A DNA stretch of 64,000 nucleotides from Peromyscus leucopus. Lineage: Eukaryota > Chordata > Mammalia > Rodentia > Cricetidae. The first letter of the stretch is position 1, and every line of letters starts with the position of its first letter. The stretch spans positions 496,001 through 560,000 of the forward strand of contig NC_051072.1 of assembly GCF_004664715.2 (NCBI RefSeq), read 5' to 3'. Below the pieces are notes generated by a model. That model was given only the letters and a program-made list of their open reading frames with translations. It was not told the origin of the DNA and made no database searches. A program made the position numbers and the translations under genes. This document shows, piece after piece, positions 24,768 through 38,736 of the stretch.

Positions 24768-26009
24768 GTGAGGTTGCAGGTCAGGACTGGGGAGAAGGCC
24801 ATAGGGACTTTGCACTGTGTGATGATTTGGGTGTTCCCCTTGGGCTTCCGGGACAGGAGAGCTGCCTGGCAGCGCGGAGTAGATGATAGTGCAAGTCCAG
24901 GATTGCAAACTAATGACGGTCAGCTGACTGCCTGCTCCTGAGGTGGAGCTGGGAGCTCACGGAGCAGCTTTGGTGGGGAAGCATGCTTCTCTAGCTGAGC
25001 CGTTCTCACGTGGACGCGTTCAGATTTCTCAGAATCTGTAGAGCAAATGCGATTTCGGGCCCTTCCTTAACTCTGTAGCCGGCTAATGTAACGGTCTTGA
25101 GGTCTTGATCGTGTTCATTTTGTCTGCCAGCTAAAGAATTAAGAGAGGAAAAACCTGAGGCCCAATGGTTCCCCTGTGGGAAATTCTGGAACACAGAAGA
25201 CAGATTTGTCAGAATCGGCTGCTATAGAAAAGCTTTGACTAGGGGTGAGAGAACGCACATACAGCCCGTTCAGAGAGAGAGGCATCTTCTGCAGGAAGAT
25301 AGGGAACTGTAGAAAGTGATGCCAAGCCTCACCTTGAGGGCTGGATTTTCTTAACCTTTGAAAGGTCTTCCCTTATGTAGGGTGGACCACAGTGGTTGTG
25401 TCAACATGTCTTTACCTGGCCTTGGGCTTGTTGATCTAGTCCTGAAGCAGGGTCTCTAGGAACAGATGAAAAACTCTCATGGCCTTGGGTTCCAGTGCCA
25501 GGCTTTTGTGTCAGGTCAGCAGGGTGAGGAAGAACTCACAGACCTGTGTGTATTCATGTGATTTAAAGTAAACAGACCTGTGATAGAAAAGAAACTTCAG
25601 TCTTCTCTATTGCACATCCCTGTCATCTCTGCATTTGTGAAGGGGAGACAGGACCCTCTGGTCCTCCCCTGCTTCACAGCAAATTCAAAGCCAGAGTCTG
25701 TGTCTGAAAACATTTAAACATACCTTCATGGTCATGAGAAATACTTTGTGTTCCAGTTTCATACAGTGTGCAGCTTTTCAAATCCATGCAAGCAGCATGT
25801 TACTGCCTTAAGAACTACTTGTGCTTAACTTCTCTGCATACATTCCAGGTGTAATTTAAACTTTTGTCATAACATGTTTTTGTTAAAGACACTTTATTTT
25901 GGAGATTACACAATTGTTTGCATTTGCTATGCGAGGAACAATTCTCAATTCTTAAATATTTCTATTTGCAGTGATTGTTCATTCTTTTTGGATAGTAATC
26001 TGTTCAATT
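24768..26009. other. Gene B intron 1, duplicated in unit C
   Basis: Collinear with 53645-54900. No exon seen. Confidence 0.55.
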
Positions 26010-26485
26010 CTTGTTCTTTTTAAATGGTGGCTGCCTCTTAAGCCACAGCTGTCTGAATCAGCAACTGCAACTCCACCACTACCAGCAGCGGTTAGGCCCC
26101 AGGGCCGTAGCCCGAGGGAAACCTGTTCCCTTGGACTCCAACTCTTGCAGAGCTACAAAGGGACCTTAACTAAACCTCTCTCCCTCTAAAGAACTCAAGA
26201 CTCAAAGGTTAAGGTGGAATTCTGCTCTTCAGAGAGACTGAATAGCAGGTAGCCCACCTCCTCTCCTTGCTCACATCCTCCCCAAGCCCTCATGCTTCTC
26301 CTCACCCCTCCTTATAAACCCTTCTCCACCTGGCTCCTCCTACCACTTCCTGTCAGCTAATTGCTGCCTCAGCCTACTGAAAGCAGGCGAATTTTATTTA
26401 ATCAAACATCTTTGCATCATTAAACAAATGTTCCAGAGCATCACCAAAAGTAACACACCTTGAAATAATATTCTACAACATTAGA
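26010..26485 (-). mobile_element. Antisense LTR, present in unit B only
   Basis: In reverse it starts tgttgtagaatattatttca and continues with a ggtttataaggagg box, typical of a rodent ERV LTR. Unit C is continuous across this point (about 54905), so it inserted after the B/C split. The boundaries are approximate. Confidence 0.6.
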
Positions 26486-28359
26486 TTCTGTCATGACCTG
26501 ATGCTGATTTCTTCTGGTTTCACTGATTTCTTCCAGTTTGCTCCTTTCATTCTAATCTGAGACTCCATTATTTCTTCATTTCCATTCTGCAGTTCTTGAC
26601 TGATGTGGCTGCTGTGGTTACATTCCTGGGTCTTTTTCTGCAGCAGGGATGCCTTCCCCTGTCCTTACTCCAGAGGTTCCACTGTGTGCAGATGCTTCTT
26701 ACAGTGAGCCAGAACAAAACCACTTCCTCCCTGTCCTTCACATGGGCACTGCCATGTCCAACCAGTAAAGCAAAGTGCTCATGTTGGTTCCTGCTCTTCA
26801 CAGGTCCAGTCCAGGTCCCCTTGTTGAGCAGTCCTGTCTCTTTCCTCCCAGGCTTCTTTCATTGTATTCTAATGTCAGTGTGAGGGAGGGAGTTCCTTGT
26901 GTTTACAGCTCATGCATGAACCCTGCTGTGTTAGACATGTCATATCTGGAAAACTCAGGAAGGCATGTGTGCAGGTTGGTGACACCCAGTTCCTGCCGAT
27001 TGATGTATAGGACTATGTCAGAGGCCATGGAGAGACATTGCAAAAGATTGAACAGGGGTCAAACACGAGCAAGGAATAAACCTGAGCAGCACAGATTTTC
27101 ATTACATTATCATTTTTGGTTATATTGGTACATGTCATAGTGCCCCCCATTGTCATTATCACATGCAGTAACATATCAGTTACATATTTTGAGTTCAGAG
27201 GTCTGTCTGCCCTGCCTATTCTCTTCAAAACTGCATTCCATTGTTCTCTTCTCTGCAGGATCTAGTTTAACAGAAGTCAGTCAGACCTATGTCAGTGCGT
27301 GTCCCAACCCTTGACTGGAGACACTACACTTGCTGCTTCAAGAAACTCAGAAACAATGTACGGATTATTAAAATTCACAAGTACATCTAGACATTTAATG
27401 GACACAGCAAGTGATATTTACTTTGAAACTAAATTCTCAGTATATAATTCATGTTTCGCAAAGGGGACATTACATTTGGTCTCCCATGCTTTTTTCATGG
27501 TTCCAATTCCGTTCTCTGAGTCATAGTATTTCCAAGTATAGTAGTTTAAAGCAAAAAATAAAATAAAATAAAACAATGATTGTTGCATGCCACATTTGTT
27601 GGGTAAAGAGCTGGGACAGAGATCTAGGAGTTGCTACTTGATGATGTGTGTAGTGTGTATTTTAAGCATAGTTATGTAATCCGTAAATAGGCTATTTTGA
27701 ATGGAGGGTCACTATAGTTAGGAACCTGATTGGGAATCCAGTTCTCTCTTTGCATCTGGCTTGAACTTCCCACCAATCTTCTGCTAGTCTTTAGTTTTGT
27801 CTGATTCTCTGAAAAGATATTTCTGAGGGACACTGTCAGGAGATGCAAGAGTTGTCACATCTACTCTGTCCATTCTGTTGACTCTAGGACCAGCCTCTGT
27901 TCAAGTAGAGTGCAGATTTCCACCTCCCAATTATAGTGAGAATGTGCAGTAATTTTTAGTGAATGACAGGTTGCCCACCTCACACCAGACATTATTTGCA
28001 TTTCTTTTCCATAGAAAGTTAATTTTGCCTGTTTCAAATTACCCTGAAATATTTGCCATGAAAAGTATTGAGTAAAATCCCTCCTAAATACTCTCCTGTT
28101 TACAGGTGCACTCCTCCACCCACAGCATGTCACAGGAGGCTGGCCCTGGGACAGGAGACACTTCCCCAGGTAGAACAGTGTCCCCTTGAGCTGGGCTCTT
28201 TTAGAGAGTGATCATTGCAGTGTGTTCTCCCTTGGGGACCTGCTCTAGTTCTGTCAGAGAACAGGGTTTTCCATCTTCACTCTTCTGAACTCTTGCCAAT
28301 CCCCATGGTGACTAATTTTCCCTGTTCTAGGCAATGTCATCCTTAAAAAAGAGGGGAAC

Positions 28360-28360
<1 letters not shown>

Positions 28361-28411
<51 letters not shown>
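28361..28411. repeat. (TG)n microsatellite
   Basis: About 25 TG units, followed by a T-rich run to 28444. Confidence 0.95.
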
Positions 28412-28414
<3 letters not shown>

Positions 28415-28930
28415 GGTGTTTGTTTGTTTTTTTTTTTTTTTTTTGTAGATTTTGCAACATGCTGTATGAGCTATAAAGATGCTTTCAACACAGGTCAGTT
28501 GATTTTCCCTTGAGAAGTTAAAGAGTGTTCTGTTCACCAAATTTCTCCAGTCTGCTTTGATTTGCAGATGTATTGACCTCCTTGTTGCTGCTTCCCTTTG
28601 CCCTTTATTAAAGGACATTTTCTATTTAATCATTGTTACAGAGTAAACCTTTCTACTGCTCCAATAGTGTTGAGACCTTGCCCACCTCCTCTTAGCACTG
28701 AAAACACAATGCATTTCAGAAACAATTCTCTCAGTCTGACCTGAGAGCCTCTGACTCATGGATGAGTTTTCATAGTACTAGAAGATGCTTTGCAAGCTTC
28801 TAAGGGAGAGAAGTTATAACCCAACAATAGGACTACCTGAACAGCACCTGAACAATGACAACATCAATAAACATGGTACCCTGTAGATGGCAATCTGTGT
28901 GGTTCTACTCCTAAAGAAGTACATATAATG

Positions 28931-29094
28931 ACCCAGCTGTGGTGGTGCATGCCTTTAGTCCCAGCATTCAGGTGGCAGAGGGAGGATTTCTGAGTTCAAG
29001 GACAACCTGGTCTACAGAGTGAGTTCCAGGACAGCCAGGGCTACACGGAGAAACCCTTTCTGGAAAACCAAAACAATAACAACAACAACAAAAA
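28931..29094 (+). mobile_element. B1 SINE
   Basis: gctgtggtggtgcatgcctt to an A-rich (caacaa)n tail. Confidence 0.85.
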
Positions 29095-29100
29095 CTATGT

Positions 29101-29880
29101 GTGTCTTGGGTTTCTCTTGCTGTGATGAAACATCATGACCTAAAAGCAAGTTGGGGAAAAGTTTATTTGGTTTATGCTGTGGATATCACTCTGTATAAAT
29201 AAAATGCTGATTGGCCAGCAGCCAGGCAGAAAGTATAGGCAGGACAAACAGAGAAGAGAATTCTGGGAAGTGGAAGGCTGAGGCAGAGAGATGCTGCCAT
29301 CCGCCATGATGAGAAGCAACAAGTTAAGATACCAGTAAGTCACGAGCCACGTGGCAACTTATAGACTAATAGACATGGGTTAATTTAAAATATAAGAACT
29401 AGATAACAAGAAGTCTGCTGTGGCCATACAGTTTGTAAGCAATATAGGTCTCTGTGTGTTTACTTGGTTGGGTCTGAGCGGCTGTGGGACTGGCGGGTGA
29501 GAGAGATTTGTCCTGACCGTGGGCCAGGCAGGAAAACTCTAGCTACAGGTTTACATTTCAACATTGATGTTCATCACTGAAGGAAGTCAGAATAGGAACT
29601 CAAACAGGGCAGGATTCCAGAGGCAGGAGCTGATGTAACAATCATGGAGGGAAGCTGCTTACTGGCTTGCTTCCCATTGCTTGTTCTGCCTGCTTTGTTA
29701 TAGAACCCAGGACCACCAGCCTAGCAATAGTACCACTCACCATGAGCTGGGCCCTCCCCCATTGATCACCAATTGAGAAAATGCTTTACAGCTAGATCTC
29801 ATGGAGGCATTTCCTCAATGGAGTCTCCTTCCTCTTTGATGACTCCAGCTTGTGACAAGTTGACACAAAACCAGTCAGTA
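29101..29880 (-). mobile_element. Rodent LTR (ERVL/MaLR-like), antisense, split by a solo LTR
   Basis: Begins tgtcttgggtttctcttgct and ends gacacaaaaccagtcagtac. The mys-like LTR 29175-29547 interrupts it. This is one of five members of the family in the window. Confidence 0.65.
29175..29547 (+). mobile_element. Solo mys-like LTR
   Basis: TG...CA with perfect duplication ggttta (29169-29174 and 29548-29553). The LTR starts tgctgtggatatcactctgt and ends gaaaactctagctaca. No internal region remains, so it formed by recombination between two LTRs. Confidence 0.92.
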
Positions 29881-30606
29881 CAATATGTACATAAAGATTT
29901 TTGAGAACAGGAGAATTATTTTTCCCTAAGGATGAATCTACTCACTATCCATCCAGTTCCAAGAGGTCAGTCTTCACAACATACATACAGGCAACCCTTA
30001 GGAGAATCATATTTATACAGTTATATGTATGTATATATATTCTTTGTAACAATATTAATTAAAGAATATGTCAGACATTTGAGATGGAGTGTTGTGGGAC
30101 AGGAGACAAGTTGGAATGAGGACTTTTTCAGAAAAAAAAAGTCTTTAGTTGTGATAATGTGGGTGAAACTGAAATTAGTTCAGGCAGAGAAACATAAGTT
30201 CAAATGATCTCTTTAGAATAATAAATATAAAGAATTGTAACTCACAGAAGTTTGAGATGGTATGGTTTTTTTCCATCAGCCAGAGACATCAGGAAGCCGA
30301 GTCTTGGGGACTTAAGGAAAATAGATGCCCTGAAACAGTATGATAAGAGGGTGATCAATGCTCACAGTATTGTCCCTGAATGCTGGATGTGTGTAAGCAA
30401 TTTATGTATGGTATATTTCAGATGCCTGATTTATAGTGTTTTAGGAGGTGAGCATACCATAACTGAGAAGGATGATGGAAATTACTACAAAATACCCCAT
30501 TAATACTTAAATTGCTGATAATTTCATTGTATTATTAAAAAGGAAGAATAATGTAGGACTGTTCTCATATGTCATTCTTGGGCTTTACTCAATAGGATGA
30601 AAACCA

Positions 30607-30773
30607 TCTGTGTGGCGGAGGCACACACCTTTAATCCCAGCACTCAGGAGGCAGTGTCAGATAGATCTCTGTGAGTGTAGGCCAGCCTGGTCTTCAAACC
30701 AAGTTCCAGGACAGTCAAGGCTGTTACACGGAGAAACCCTGTCTTAACAAACAAACAAACAAAAAAACAAGAT
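30607..30773 (+). mobile_element. B1 SINE
   Basis: cacacacctttaatcccagc body with a (caaa)n tail. Confidence 0.85.
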
Positions 30774-31319
30774 GAAAAAACAGAATCTCTGAAATTAGAA
30801 AATTTTGAAATAGGAAAATAGTGGCATCAGCTTCAGCACACTGATGCACAGGTGTCATATGTGGAAAGCATGTTTAGGAATATCACAAACACATCAGTAG
30901 ATAGGGACCTGTCAGAGAAAAGGAGGTAGAAAGTAGAAAATGACTGAAGATCAGAGTTCTGTTTTAAGTTCTCAATGTTGATATCCTATACTGCTGATTT
31001 TTCATGTGTTCACAGTTTGTATTTTTCTGTGAGTTCTTGTTTTGTTGTTCTAATCTTTGTCTGCTCCATCTCATGTCTCTTGTCTCTGTCATTGGTGTCA
31101 CTGCTGAACTCTGTACAAATTCAGAAACCCAGACTTCAGCCAGGGCTGCTGCTGCATCAGAGTCTGTATTTTCATTTCATTCCATATTTGTGATTGTGCA
31201 TATTAAGTGTTGAGGTTTCCTTCTCTCTCATCATGACTTTCTTCTGTGTGACATGTTTTATATGGATGTGTACATATGTGTATAGTGTATAATACAAGCA
31301 TATCACACTATTACACATT

Positions 31320-31530
31320 ATTCTGCTTTCCTACACCATATACGATCACCTGGCCATGGTGGGCACCACCAGTAATGGGCTGTGCTGTTTTACATCAATC
31401 ACTAATCAAGAAAATGCCATAGGCTTCCCTACAGGACAGTCTCATGTAGGTATCTTCTCAATTATGCTACTCTCTTCTCAAATGACCCTGGCTAGTGTCA
31501 GATTGACAGGAAAACTATCCAGCCCAATGC
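31320..31530 (-). mobile_element. Truncated ERVL/MaLR-like LTR upstream of gene B KRAB-A
   Basis: Orthologous in position to 5829-6250 and 59668-60035, with the 5' half missing. Confidence 0.55.
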
Positions 31531-31593
31531 ATCTTTGTCTTTATATTACTATTAGTGATTTTCATTAATTAAAAGTGGGATATCTTTGATTAA

Positions 31594-31878
<285 letters not shown>

Positions 31879-32433
31879 TGAATTAGTCCTGTATTGTTTG
31901 CAGTACACAATAATCAAAGAACCTCAGGTGCGCCAGAGGCATCTTGTGATCAAAGTCATGGGAAGACTGCAACACCCTTCAGAAAAACAATTCTACAAAT
32001 CTCAGAAAACAATCACTGTTTTCCACAAAGATTCATTACTGTTTTCCACAGTGATTCTTCAAGTTCAAAGTACTTCTGGAAAACAAACATTCACTCTAAA
32101 GTTTATGCTTGATACAGTGGAGAGTATTCATTGTAATATTTACCCTAGATACAGTGAAAACTATTCATCCTAATGTCTCTTCAAATACAGCGACTTTGCT
32201 TAATTCCTACAGATTTTAATGTTTTTCCCTTTAATGTTTAAATGAAACTTAGAATCTGGACATTGTAAATTCCTTTATGTATTGTAATGGTCCCGTGAGA
32301 AAACATTTAAGGAACTGATTGTCTGCAGTCAATTATTCCATCATCTTTCCTTATAAACAGTGTACTGGGAGGGACATGTCAATTCCCAGCAGAAGAACAC
32401 TTCAACAGTTTTGTTCCCTTTTTCTTCAAACAG

Positions 32434-32529
32434 GTCTTGCTGTCTCTAAGCCACACCTGGTGACATTTCTGGAGCAAACACAAGGGCCTGGGGATGTGAA
32501 GAGAAAAGCAACAGACAGTGTGCACCCAG
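32434..32529 (+). CDS. Gene B exon: KRAB-B box
   Basis: 96-bp exon, acceptor cttcaaacag, donor gtgggtag. It reads LAVSKPHLVTFLEQTQ then GPGDVKRKATDSVHPG. The usual PWD tryptophan is Gly here, whereas A and C keep Trp. The frame stays open through the splice to 48074. Confidence 0.88.
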
Positions 32530-33329
32530 GTGGGTAGGAATGAGGGGTTCAGGGGCAGAAAGGCAGGCTTTTCCATGTGCATTGAAAGAAGATGTTGTTA
32601 TGGAGATAAGTCTCTCCTTCATGTCTTTGTTATCAAAGAAAGACATCTCAGACATTCATGATGGTTTAAGTCTCCCAAGCTTTCTAAATACCCGATGGTG
32701 ATCTGTGCATGTATTTGCAGAGATCTCCAAGGTTCTTCATTTTTTAAATCTACATTGTAATGTTAGACTCAGGGGAATGCTACTCTTTGCAGATGAATCC
32801 ACTATTTGGTAGGCTTCAGAGCAGACTCATGCCAGAAAGATCTCTACACCAAAGTGAGCACCATTGGGTTTCTAAAGCCAAACCCACAATTCCATCACAG
32901 AGAGGCAGGCAGAGACAGAAGGCTCAGCAGTTTCAGTTTTGTTGATTAGAACAATTTGGGGGAAGGGAACGGTTGGATAAAACTCGGGCAAATTGTAGTC
33001 AATTTGGACAGTTCATTCCCCACTGATCTTAGGGAAGAGTCAAGACATTAGCACATTGTATAAAGTGGTTGTGTTGGTCCGTTAGGTACACTGATTTAAC
33101 AGAGGCTGTTTGGTTTTTTTCAACACTTTTACCCCCGGTTGGTTCAGCATGGCCCGGCCATTAGACAGGACGAGGAGGAGAGGATGAGCTACAGAGACAT
33201 ACACTGTTAATTCAGGGATGCCCATCCAACCAGTTATGGGTCCAGTGATTGTGGCTCTCTTTCATGACAGTAGATGTAGGCCTTTAGGTGAGTTGTAAGG
33301 CTCATGCATTTTGGGGTTTTGTTTTGTTT

Positions 33330-34400
33330 TGTTTTATTTGAAGTTAATGTATTTATCATGTACAAGGACTGTTATTTGGATATATACCCAACCACAAAGA
33401 AATAATAAAATTTTACATATAAACCAGATGTTTCCAGATACCTTAGAGCTAGTAAAATGATTTGTTTCAGATCTAGTCAGGGTAACCACTGTGGCTAGCG
33501 CTATAGGAAGCATTGTGGCTAATATTCCCATGAGTCCAATGGGAAGAAGAGATCTTGTGGTCTTTTCTCAAGGTCTGTTGATTCTTCAAACTTCCTCCGA
33601 GTGTGCATCTGTCCACTGGCTTCCAGGTTGATAATGGGAGCGGGGCTGAGGAGCTGGTCCCAGATGTTTCTGGAAGGTAATTCATAGTGACTACTCTGGG
33701 TGAACTTTCACATCAGCCTCACCTCCTCCTCAGGCTATATTGCTTTCTTTACCTGATGTGGTGGGTCCACACATCGCACATGCAACTTAGTTTAAATGAG
33801 TGCCATAGTTCATCCTGCTGTCCTGACTGGACCCGTGGCAGAGCCGCTGTCATATATTATCTACCACTTTGCTGAGGACTCCTTACGCAATCAGGCATTG
33901 ACATCTCAGCTCCGGGATTAGCTTTGTTAGGAAGAGGAATGAAAGCCAGGGGACAGGGCATGGCCATTTGAACTAGCATGTAGTTCCCATACCAGTTGGA
34001 TAGAATTCATAGGTACAATGTTCCCCTCTACATAAGATCTTCAACTATCAGTTCAGGAGACATTGTGTCCAGAGTGATTGCAATAGTGACTCCATAACTT
34101 GAGATGTTTAAGATGTGGTGCAAAGTCTAAGATCCTCCTTAGCATGAGAGAATCCACCCCCTGTCTTGTGGGACATGAGGAGTGATTCCTCTTCCCTACA
34201 GATAATGGGTAAGATTTCCTGGCCTGGCTTATAGGCCACAGGGAGACAGGGGCAACAGATTCTGGTAAGTCCTATTCCCCATGCATCCTTATCCTTTGAT
34301 GAGGCTAGTGTGACATTTACTTTCACAGTTCTGTGTCCCATCTGATGGTGAATGTGCTGTTTGAACATGGGTGTGTCCTGCTATGCAAGTGTAGTGTAGT
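33330..34400 (-). mobile_element. ERV-derived relic, gene B copy
   Basis: Collinear with 8560-9620 in gene A. The hydrophobic frame survives at 33334-33531 on the minus strand but is shifted relative to the A copy. It lacks the B2 found in gene A. Confidence 0.45.
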
Positions 34401-34712
34401 TTTAACCCTTTTTATTCAAGCATGTAATTTCAATAACCAATTGTTTTAAGTACATATGCTTTTGATTATTATTCCATATTAAGGAAACTTTAAGTTGACC
34501 TTGAATTTGTTTGAGTTATCTGCTTTTTGCTTAATTTTGATAACATGTACAGAGGACTGTATAATGGAAAGTATAAATTAGTCTCTCCCTCCAATATTGT
34601 CACTGTAAATGAATTACATTTGTACTTATCATGACTAAAAACTCATTTTGGGACACAGTAAGGATATTTAAACATTAATAATGTGACTCATCATTAACTA
34701 TTATGTCTTTGT

Positions 34713-34880
34713 AAAAAAATATTTATTTTATGGACATGAGTGACCTGTCTTCATGCACACCAGAGGAGTGAATCAGATCCTATTAAAAATGGTTCTGAGC
34801 CACCATGTGGTTGCTGGGAATTGAACTCAGGACCTCAGGAAGAGCAGCTTCTTAACCACTTAGCCATTTCTCTAGCCCCA
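34713..34880 (-). mobile_element. B2 SINE, antisense
   Basis: ccaccatgtggttgctggga body, ending ccatttctctagcccc. A truncated counterpart is in gene A near 9957-10050. Confidence 0.8.
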
Positions 34881-35159
34881 CTTTTATGTCTTAATTACCT
34901 TTGCTGTAACAGGTTACAATGAGATTAGGATTCAATAAATGAAAATGCTTTAACCCTCTTAATTTTTGAACTGAAGCTCTTTCATACCAAAATAAACTTT
35001 AAACATAAATACAGGCTATGGATGTACTGGGAATTTCACTGTCCTCATCTCTTTATAATATATGTTTACTACATCTAAATCAGTCCTACTGACCTACATT
35101 AAGTCACTTATTTCATCAGAAATAATACAATCAGAGGAGAGAATAGTAAGGCTGACTTA

Positions 35160-35336
35160 AAAAAAATATTCATTTTTATTTGCATTGGTTGTTTGCCTGC
35201 ATGTATATCTGTGTGAGGGTGTCATATTTTGGAGTTATGCATAGTTGTTAGCTGTCCTTTCAGTGCTGAAAATTGAACCTGGCTCCTCTGAAAGAACAGT
35301 CAGTGCTCTTAACCACTGAGCCATTTCTCCAGTGTC
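35160..35336 (-). mobile_element. B2-type SINE, antisense
   Basis: Bases 35165-35335 with the 'taaccactgagccatttctcc' end. Gene A holds only the left part, near 10180-10265. Confidence 0.65.
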
Positions 35337-35499
35337 AAGGCTGACCTTTTTAAGAGATACAAAATGGCTAAAGTTTAACAAAGTAAGCAAAGACATAAGT
35401 GCCTAGATAGATATCTTTATGTAAGTTTTTGTTAACATGAATAGACCTTCATAACTGTAGGAACTTTAACAACTTTTGATCATTAAGTATATTATGTTT

Positions 35500-37470
35500 T
35501 GTTCCGGGTCGCCCTATCTGGACACCTCTTTGGGGAGGGGGTGAGAATGTGCAGCATCAATGACACAGACACCAGGAGTCAGGTGAGAAGCAAGCAGCAG
35601 ACTCATTTATTGAGGATATGGAGTGAACCTATATACCACCTCCCGATTTCCCATTGGCAGCCGGAGACTCTCTTAGCTCTGTTGTCTCTTTCTCATTGGC
35701 CCCCAGCATTCTGATGGCCATGTGTCATCAATTACCAGGAGCAGTGGCAGACTCCTCGTTGGGTCAACAGGAAGTAGCTAGCACACATGCCTATGCACAT
35801 TATCTGGAACAGGGCAGCTGTGGTTTTATCAAGCTAGCTGGCTGTGCTCCTCCCATATGCATGGTGATATATTGTGTACCCTAATAAAGCCTGCCTGAGG
35901 ATCAGAGGATAGAGCCAGCCACTTGATTAGACATAGAGGCCAGGGAGTGGTGGCACACATCTTTAATCTTTAGAGATCCTCCTGGATCTCTGTGAGTTCA
36001 AGGCCACCCTGGACTACATGAGATTGACTCAGTCAGTCTAAGAGAGAAAACAGAGCCAGGCAGTGGTGGCACACACCTTTAATCCCAGTACTAGGACGTC
36101 GCATGCCTTTAATCCAAGCACTAGGAAAGTTGAGACAGGAAATAATATGGATGGGCACAGAAAGGTATATAAGGAGACAGGAACTAAAGTCTTTCAGCTA
36201 GGAAAGTTTTTTCAGTCTGAGAAGTTTTAGAAGTAAGAGGTGACTTGTTCCTTTGTCTCTCTGATCTTTCAGCATTTACCCCAATTTCTGGCTCCAGGCT
36301 TTTTTTTTTTTTAATTAAAGATCATTTACAATTTGTGTTACATATATATCCACCTTTTTATTCATTTTTTTTTTTGTCAGCTCAGTGAAAACCGAGGTTC
36401 TATGTCTTGACCTTGTCCCCACCTCAGACAACATCCAGCATAATGGACTGTGCCTGTCTAAGTTGGTCTGCCATACAGATCCTTACCTGTCTTTGACCAC
36501 CAGCCCTCGAAGGATTGCTACCCTAGGAGGCATGCCAGGGTAGAGGGAGCAGTAGTCATGTAGTATTTCCCTAAACCAAGCCTATATAACCTCATGGTGA
36601 GGCCCACACTCAGGAGACTCTAGAGCCATGCGCACCTGGAGGGTGGTCTTGTTGATGTACTCTTGTCATGACACATGCTGTAATAGACACTTGATTATTA
36701 ACAGGAAGCCAAACAGTCACAGAGAATGTTTTGGAACCAGGTGACTGGTGCTTAGTTGGGGACTTCCATGGTTAACTAGGCCATGGCCATATGCCCACAT
36801 AGTGTCTCTGGACAGGGAGTGGTAGTCAGGAGCTGTTCCTGGGTTCTACCTCCTGGGGGTGTCAGCCCTTATGTGGAGGCACTGGGAAACCCAAAACTGA
36901 AAGATGTACCTGGAAAAACAGACAAACAAGGAAAGGGAAAGGGAGAGGAGGTCCCAGCGCTCATCTCTGAAGGGACCAAAAACACAAAACACCGAGGGGC
37001 CAACTCACCTACCAATCACTGAGCAGGGGGTGCCGAATTATGCCGTGGAAGAAAGGGGACATCCAGAGGAACAGTGACACCCACACGGACACCAGCCCCT
37101 CATTGGGAGCCATATGTTACAGGTTGCTCTGTCTGGACACCCTTGGGGGAGGGGGTGAGTAGGCATGGTGTCAATGACATAGACACCAGGAGCCAGGTGA
37201 GAAGCAAGTAATGGACTTGTTTATTGTAGATATGGACCAGACCTATATACCCGCTCCCAATTTCATATTGGCAGCTGGAGACTCTCTTAGCTGTGTTGTC
37301 TCTTTCTCATTGACCCCCTAGCATCCTGATAGTTATGTGTCACCAATCACCAGGTACAGGGTCAAACTTCAAGTTGCATCAGCAGGAAGTAGCTCGCAGG
37401 CATTCCTATGTGCACTACCTGGAACAGGGCAGCTGCAGTTTTATCAGGCTACCAGGATACACTCCTCTTA
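35500..37470 (-). mobile_element. Antisense ERV with two LTRs, non-coding
   Basis: LTR-like copies at 35500-35858 and 37115-37470 are clearly homologous. Just left of the second, the reverse strand reads tatggctcccaatgagggg, a decayed tRNA-Lys-like primer-binding site beside the element's 5' LTR. The interior (to 37114) has no gag, pol or env frame and contains a B1-bearing insertion. Gene A is continuous here (about 10395), so it is a unit B insertion. The target duplication is not clear. Confidence 0.7.
35865..36295 (+). repeat. B1-bearing interspersed repeat
   Basis: Starts tgtgtaccctaataaagcct and includes B1-like segments (gtggtggcacacacctttaa). Same family as 17782-18040 and 39611-40150. 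Confidence 0.55.
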
Positions 37471-38061
37471 TAATCTTTAAAGGCCTGTATAATATAGTCA
37501 GATCTCCCATCACTTGGCTTCAAGGTTTTAAGGTTTTGCCCCATCTTATTTATTTATCTATTTTAAATAACTTAATCCTTTTATTAGAGAAATATCCTCT
37601 ACTATATATCTTTTGCATCTTTTTTTTATTTTTATTTTATTTTTTTATCTTTTGCATCTTTTAAAAATGGTTTCATTGATACATACAGGGAAAACTTAGA
37701 TTCAGCAAGAGGGTTGGCGATGTCAAAAGCCTAGGATGAGAGAACAACTTTTATAAACAAGAGCAGGATATAGTGTAGAGTTCAGTCTGAACTTGACTGA
37801 AGAATCAATTGAGACATCTCATTTCCTTTGGACCAGGCATGAGAACCTTTACAGTTATCTCCCTTCATTAAGTAATTTCAAATGAGACATGATAACAGTA
37901 AGAAGTAAATTTACCATTTGTTGTAAGAAAATTTCCTAAAGGGGCGAGGTTTTAGATAACATCTACTTTTATGGGGTCTGTACCCACCACACACAACACA
38001 CTCTGTAGACCAGGCTGGCCTTGAACTAAGAGAGCAACCTGACTCTGCCTCCTAAAGGGGT

Positions 38062-38225
38062 AAAAGATGGTTCAGTGGTTAAGAGAATTGGATTTTCTTC
38101 CTAAGGAGCCAGATCCAATTCCAGAACCCACATGGTTGTGTAACATATAATTGTAATTCTAGTTCCAGCAGATCTGACATCCTCACACATACCTACATAC
38201 AGGCAAGGCAACACATCACTATATA
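38062..38225 (+). mobile_element. B2/B3-like SINE, diverged
   Basis: Begins agatggttcagtggttaaga and contains 'ccagaacccacatggttgtg'. Confidence 0.5.
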
Positions 38226-38336
38226 CAACAGTTTTCTCATAATGCAGAGGTGGACTTCCCTACCCAGTATTAGTTTTTCTGGCCTGTATACCCTAGAGTT
38301 TTCAGAAGATCTCAAAATTTCATGTAATTAAAGCTT

Positions 38337-38502
38337 CGACAGGCAGTGGTGGTGCACACCTTTAATCCCAACACTTGGGAGGCAGAGCCAGGTGGATCTC
38401 TGTGATTTCGAGGCCAGCCTGGTCTACAGAGTGAGTTCCAGGAAAGGCGCCAAGCTACACAGGGAAACCCTGTCTCGAAAAAACAAAAACAAAAAAAAAA
38501 AA
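38337..38502 (+). mobile_element. B1 SINE
   Basis: caggcagtggtggtgcacac to an A-rich tail, with aaagcttc-like flanks on both sides. Confidence 0.9.
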
Positions 38503-38736
38503 GCTTCATTCCATGCAACTATCTGGGCTGAATGACTGGATACTCAGGTGAGGCTTCAAGGACTTTGCCTATATCTTCCTTTTTAAAGGAGTATCAACAT
38601 TTTACAAGCCCAGCTCTGATTATTTTTAGTAAAGACAGCTAGAGATATCAAGATGGTAGGTGTTCAGCTAAGAAGATAATTGTGCAACATTAATTTAATA
38701 AAAGAAGGTTGAATCCAAATGACACAGTGAGGATAC

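Noticed and set aside
24438..24908. Minus-strand frame of 156 codons over the gene B promoter
   Set aside because: Low-stop GC-rich sequence. The matching unit C region has a shorter, altered frame (53315-53644), so it is not conserved as protein.
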